Source: Hansfordia pulvinata (Eukaryota > Ascomycota > Sordariomycetes > Xylariales). From it: 64,000 bases of DNA. Position 1 is the first letter of the stretch. Each line of letters begins with the position of its first letter. Under the pieces are notes generated by a model. It was not told where the DNA came from and did not search any database. It saw only the letters and a program-made list of their open reading frames with translations. The stretch is from positions 1,984,001-2,048,000 of the forward strand of contig BJKQ01000008.1 in assembly GCA_006538405.1 (NCBI GenBank), written 5' to 3'. Positions 60,651 to 64,000 of this stretch are shown one piece after another. Made by a program: the position numbers and the translations under genes.

Positions 60651-61533
60651 GACCGAGTACCTAACGAATATCTGGAGAGCTGCAAACCAAGTGGACGCCC
60701 GCATCCGACGAGATGCGCTGATGCAGGCACAACTGCACATCCGCGAGATTGCCCTGCGCCGTGACGAAAGCCCTCCGCCCTCCCCCTGCAGTCGTGTGAC
60801 GGCCAGCGCCGCTCCAAGCCGAGGAGGGCCCGGAAGCCCACAGTGTCGACATGCGTCCAGACCCCAGGGGCGTCTGCCTCCAGCCGGCGCCACCCCCTTC
60901 CCATCCGATCTCCATGTTAGCCAGGGAGGGAGAGAGACAGCGTAGAAAGAAAAAGCCTCGTGGAGAGGAATCGATCAGCCGAGAAGAGGCGAACTCGTGC
61001 CTCGTTCAATACGGGGAGGAAGAGGAGGAGGGGGGGTGGGTGTCTCACTCCGGCGCGTTCCGGCTGTTTCTTGTTGCTGTTCATCATCAACAACACGCGA
61101 GAACAGCACAACGCTCTCGTGTTTGAACGCGTCTCCCCCCCCCCCCATATCGAGGACTCGGATACTGCCACTTCTCTGCGTGCCCCTCCACCCCCTTCCC
61201 GAACGTGCCGTGTCCCGTGGCCGTAGGAAGAAGACAGGACAATGGAGCGGGAGCAAGACCGAAGAAAGAAGCAAGTCTTCCTCAAGGCCCTACTCGTACA
61301 TACAGAGATGAAGAAGCCTCCACTAATTCGCCACAACCACGCCAGGTGGCCGGCGTCGTCGTGGTTGTTGTTGGCCACTCTGTCTTCGCCTTACCCTTTT
61401 GCCCCTCTTTGCCTGCCCGCCTGACCAACAAAGAGCCCTATCCTCTCTTGTCTCGGACGAGTGTCCGCCCCAGAAACCATGCCAATGAGCATCGGTGCCT
61501 GGGGAGGGCTGCTGACCTCGAGGTCCAGGACGA

Positions 61534-61640
61534 GGCTCAGGTTCAGGTTGAGGTTCAGACCGTCGAGCCTGGGAAACACCATGAATCTGAACCCGAATCT
61601 GACTGAACCTCAACCTCAACCTGAACCTGAACCTGAACCC
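61534..61640. repeat. Inverted array of CAGGTT/AACCTG hexamers
   Basis: Left arm 61534-61559 is built of GGTTCAG/GGTTGAG units and right arm 61603-61640 of AACCTC/AACCTG units. Reverse-complementing the left arm matches the right arm apart from one extra hexamer. The loop is about 43 nt. Confidence 0.85.
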
Positions 61641-62980
61641 TCCTCCTGCCTCGGTATCCGGACGAGGACGGCGCAGGTTCGGGTATGGGTACAAGCCAGC
61701 GCTGTACCTTGATCACCACACACCACCCACCCTCCTCTGATCGTCTTGTCTTGTCTTTGGTTGCCGTGGAGTCTCGGCGTGGGCGAGCTGGCCTTTACAC
61801 GCACTACCTCATCGGGCATCCTGCACAGGTGTGGTGCTATTGCCGCCTCGAACATGCATGTCTGCAATACACATGCGCAGCCCGAACCTCTTTTTCTTCC
61901 ATTTTTTCTTTTTCTCTTTCTTTCCATTTGCCCCTGAGAGCTGCACTCCAAGAACGAACCCTTTCTCTGGCTTTCACACACACTCTCTCCATCTCTTCTT
62001 CTTTCTTTACCTCTGCCCTCCGTACCTACATACACCCATCTGCAATGCGGCATCCTTCGCAATCTTGCGCCTACATGAAGCAGTAGTCGTCCTTTCCGCA
62101 TGACCCGGCGTGAGGGTCCGCGAAAGATCTCACCCCCCTCCACCCCCCCTTAAGAGCAGAGAGAAAAAAAAGGAAAAATAAATAAAGTCACACCCTCCCC
62201 GGCCGTACATGCGCAGCCGCAGGTCTCAAACTCTCCAGCACCGCCGCACTTCCTGGAGATGAAGGCCCCCGCCATGGTCCGCGAGGCTTGTGCAGGGGTG
62301 CATAGAGACTCTTTTATCCCCCCCCTTCTCTATCTTCACATCCGCGCGAGGGTTCGGCGGCATCCCGAATCCCCGGGAGAGCAGGGAACACGTCTCGATT
62401 CTCTGTGCCGTTTGCCCCTCGCAGGACGACCTCGAACCCTGCCCGTCTTCACCCGGGAGCCCGCCCTTGAACGTGACATGTCACCCAGCCCATCCCCGGG
62501 CCGCTTGACTCACGGGGGCAGGAGATGCCGGGGTGTGGCTTTCCCTCCCCAGCGAAACGGGCAGGTAACCAACCCTGAGAGGCATACTCGTAGAGGATTC
62601 TAGTCCACTATTGGTTCTTGCTCCAAGCGGCAGCGTGGCCTTTTGTTTTTGTTTTCTTTTCTTTCTTTGGATCCCCTTCCGATATTGATTTCGAAATACG
62701 GCAGGCCTCCCCCCTCCCCCGCGTCCCAATAGTCTGCTGTAGACCCCGGGACGCCCTCTCTGTATTCGGCCTCGTCTACGGACCTGCGCCAGCTCGCCGC
62801 CAGCGAGTGCGTGGACGGGCGGGTGACTGGGCCCGGTGGGTGGTGAGTTTGTCTCGGAAACGAAACCTTGCAGCAATCACCAAATGGTCTGGGACGGACG
62901 GGGGTGGCGCGGTCCCCCCGAGGGTCCCTGAAGAAACCATTCCTCCTCGCTGCATAACTGAGACCACACCCTACCCTTAC

Positions 62981-62998
62981 CCGTACCCGTACCCGTAC
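62981..62998. repeat. CCGTAC hexamer repeat
   Basis: Three exact CCGTAC copies following CCCTTAC. Confidence 0.85.
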
Positions 62999-63226
62999 CC
63001 TCTCTCTCACACACAATCTCCAAAGAAGTCATTGTGCAGGCACGGCCAAAGTCAAGACGGGGCCACCTGTCTGTCTGCCTATCTTTCTGTCTACTCCGTT
63101 CTGTTCTGTTCTGTTCTGCTGCAGTTGCGGTTCGGCTGTGCCTCCATCACTAACACCACCACCACCAAAAGAAAATGTGAGACCTGGCCCCCTCCCCCCC
63201 CCATTCTCCCCTGATCTCTACAGCGC

Positions 63227-63250
63227 CACACACACACACACACACACACA
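63227..63250. repeat. CA microsatellite
   Basis: Twelve CA units. A second CA run lies at about 63418-63435. Confidence 0.9.
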
Positions 63251-63457
63251 TACACACCCTTCTCCACGAGCACTCTTCAATCTCACTCCCCCCCCCCTCT
63301 TTCTTTCTCTCGACGCGTCCGGCCCGCGCAGGACCGAGAAGTTGCAGCGCGAGAGCAGCCCGTTTATTTACTTACCTAATTCTTCTTTGTTTTCTTTTCT
63401 CCTAATCTCCGAATGCAACACACACACACACACACGCGCGAGCGCGCGGCAGCTCCA

Positions 63458-63460
<3 letters not shown>

Positions 63461-63501
<41 letters not shown>
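63461..63501. repeat. CT microsatellite
   Basis: About twenty CT units followed by T5; the longest dinucleotide run in the window. Confidence 0.95.
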
Positions 63502-63505
<4 letters not shown>

Positions 63506-64000
63506 CCCGAACGGCCCCTCCTGGCCCGTCTCCCCCAAGTGGCGGTTTCCCTTTTACTGGCGCCGACGCGGGTCTCACCAGAAGCAGAATCCCCCCCTTC
63601 CCCCCGGCGGTTGCGCGGTATGGCCCTCTTGCTGCTTTTCCCTTTACCGGATGTGTTCTTACTCTGTCTCTCTCTTCACAGAAAATTCCTTCTCTCTTAT
63701 GAATGATCCAGCAGCGTTGGCAAGCACTCAGGGGTGCGCCGGGGAAAGTCGAGAGATTCAAGAAGAGCCGAAAGAACAAAAAGGGAAAAAAAGGAAAAAA
63801 AAAAAAAACCAGAGGTTCCGCCCGTCCTGTCCAGGAGCCGGGACGCCGGCTCTCCCCCCCGTCAGAGGCATAGGAATATCCCCTCAGCTCTTTGACCACC
63901 TTTTCTGTCTTTAAGTTTCTACACCGTGTCGAGCACGCGTCCACCGCAAGGGGGGATGGCGGGGGGGCCTCAGCCTCCCTCCCTTGAAACGCGCTCTTTT

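Larger units (their letters stand above)
53569..64000. other. Large gene-poor region upstream of the SANT-like gene, about 10.4 kb
   Basis: No gene could be supported. Features: G26 at 54528-54553, octamer copies at 55229, 55823, 55932, 56156, 56730, 57694, 59347, 60122, 60174, 61291 and 62585, GACC tetramers at 58017-58047, a hairpin at 60121-60182, GCTT tetramers and C22 at 60584-60650, an AACCTG inverted array at 61534-61640, CCGTAC hexamers at 62981-62998, and CA and CT microsatellites at 63227-63501. It may hold the promoter and long 5' leader of the minus-strand regulator and of a gene to the right of the window; that is inference. Confidence 0.5.

Overview
The window is nuclear DNA from a filamentous ascomycete, most likely a Sordariomycete. 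It is GC-rich, and genes are interrupted by short GT-AG introns of about 45-250 nt. Intergenic DNA is long and full of CT/GA/CA microsatellites and poly-G/C tracts. Gene content is typical of Pezizomycotina: a secreted cutinase, an OPT peptide transporter, CBP3, CEM1 and an AMPK1_CBM protein. No rRNA, CRISPR, transposon ORF or convincing tRNA was seen.

Layout. 1-1074 (-): N-terminal part of a Ser/Pro/Ala-rich protein, cut by the left edge. 4541-7074 (-): nine-exon secreted Cys-containing protein. 10238-11023 (-): 6-phosphogluconolactonase. 13879-14807 (+): PHO13-type HAD phosphatase. 15096-16529 (-): acidic/His-tract protein of unknown function. 18163-19401 (-): multi-pass membrane protein with a signal peptide. 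20220-21040 (+): dihydrofolate reductase. 21561-22683 (-): CBP3. 23304-24794 (-): mitochondrial beta-ketoacyl-ACP synthase CEM1. 26229-29144 (+): OPT transporter. 30170-32472 (+): FAD monooxygenase with large low-complexity insertions. 33340-35056 (-): AMPK1_CBM protein. 37105-38620 (+): IWR1. 42742-44033 (+): cutinase with a repeat-rich N-terminal stalk. 51699-53568 (-): SANT/Myb-like putative regulator. The last 10.4 kb, and 44.0-51.7 kb, hold no gene I can support.

Functional themes. These are mostly unlinked single-copy housekeeping genes: the NADPH-producing pentose phosphate step, folate reduction, complex III assembly, mitochondrial FAS II and Pol II import. Accessory functions (cutinase, peptide uptake, flavin monooxygenase, secreted protein) sit between them. 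I see no biosynthetic cluster and no defence system.

Most noteworthy observations. (1) A palindrome-forming octamer, TACGAGTA/TACTCGTA, occurs at least 27 times, in no CDS called here, and in places builds perfect or near-perfect hairpins. (2) Four otherwise convincing genes each need exactly one extra base to stay in frame. In three of them the break falls at a short C or G run, which suggests systematic homopolymer undercalling rather than four pseudogenes. (3) The monooxygenase carries a 19-unit GACAAC array and other homopeptide tracts inside its catalytic fold. Exon boundaries were placed by eye from splice consensus, reading-frame phase and family knowledge; transcript data would settle them.
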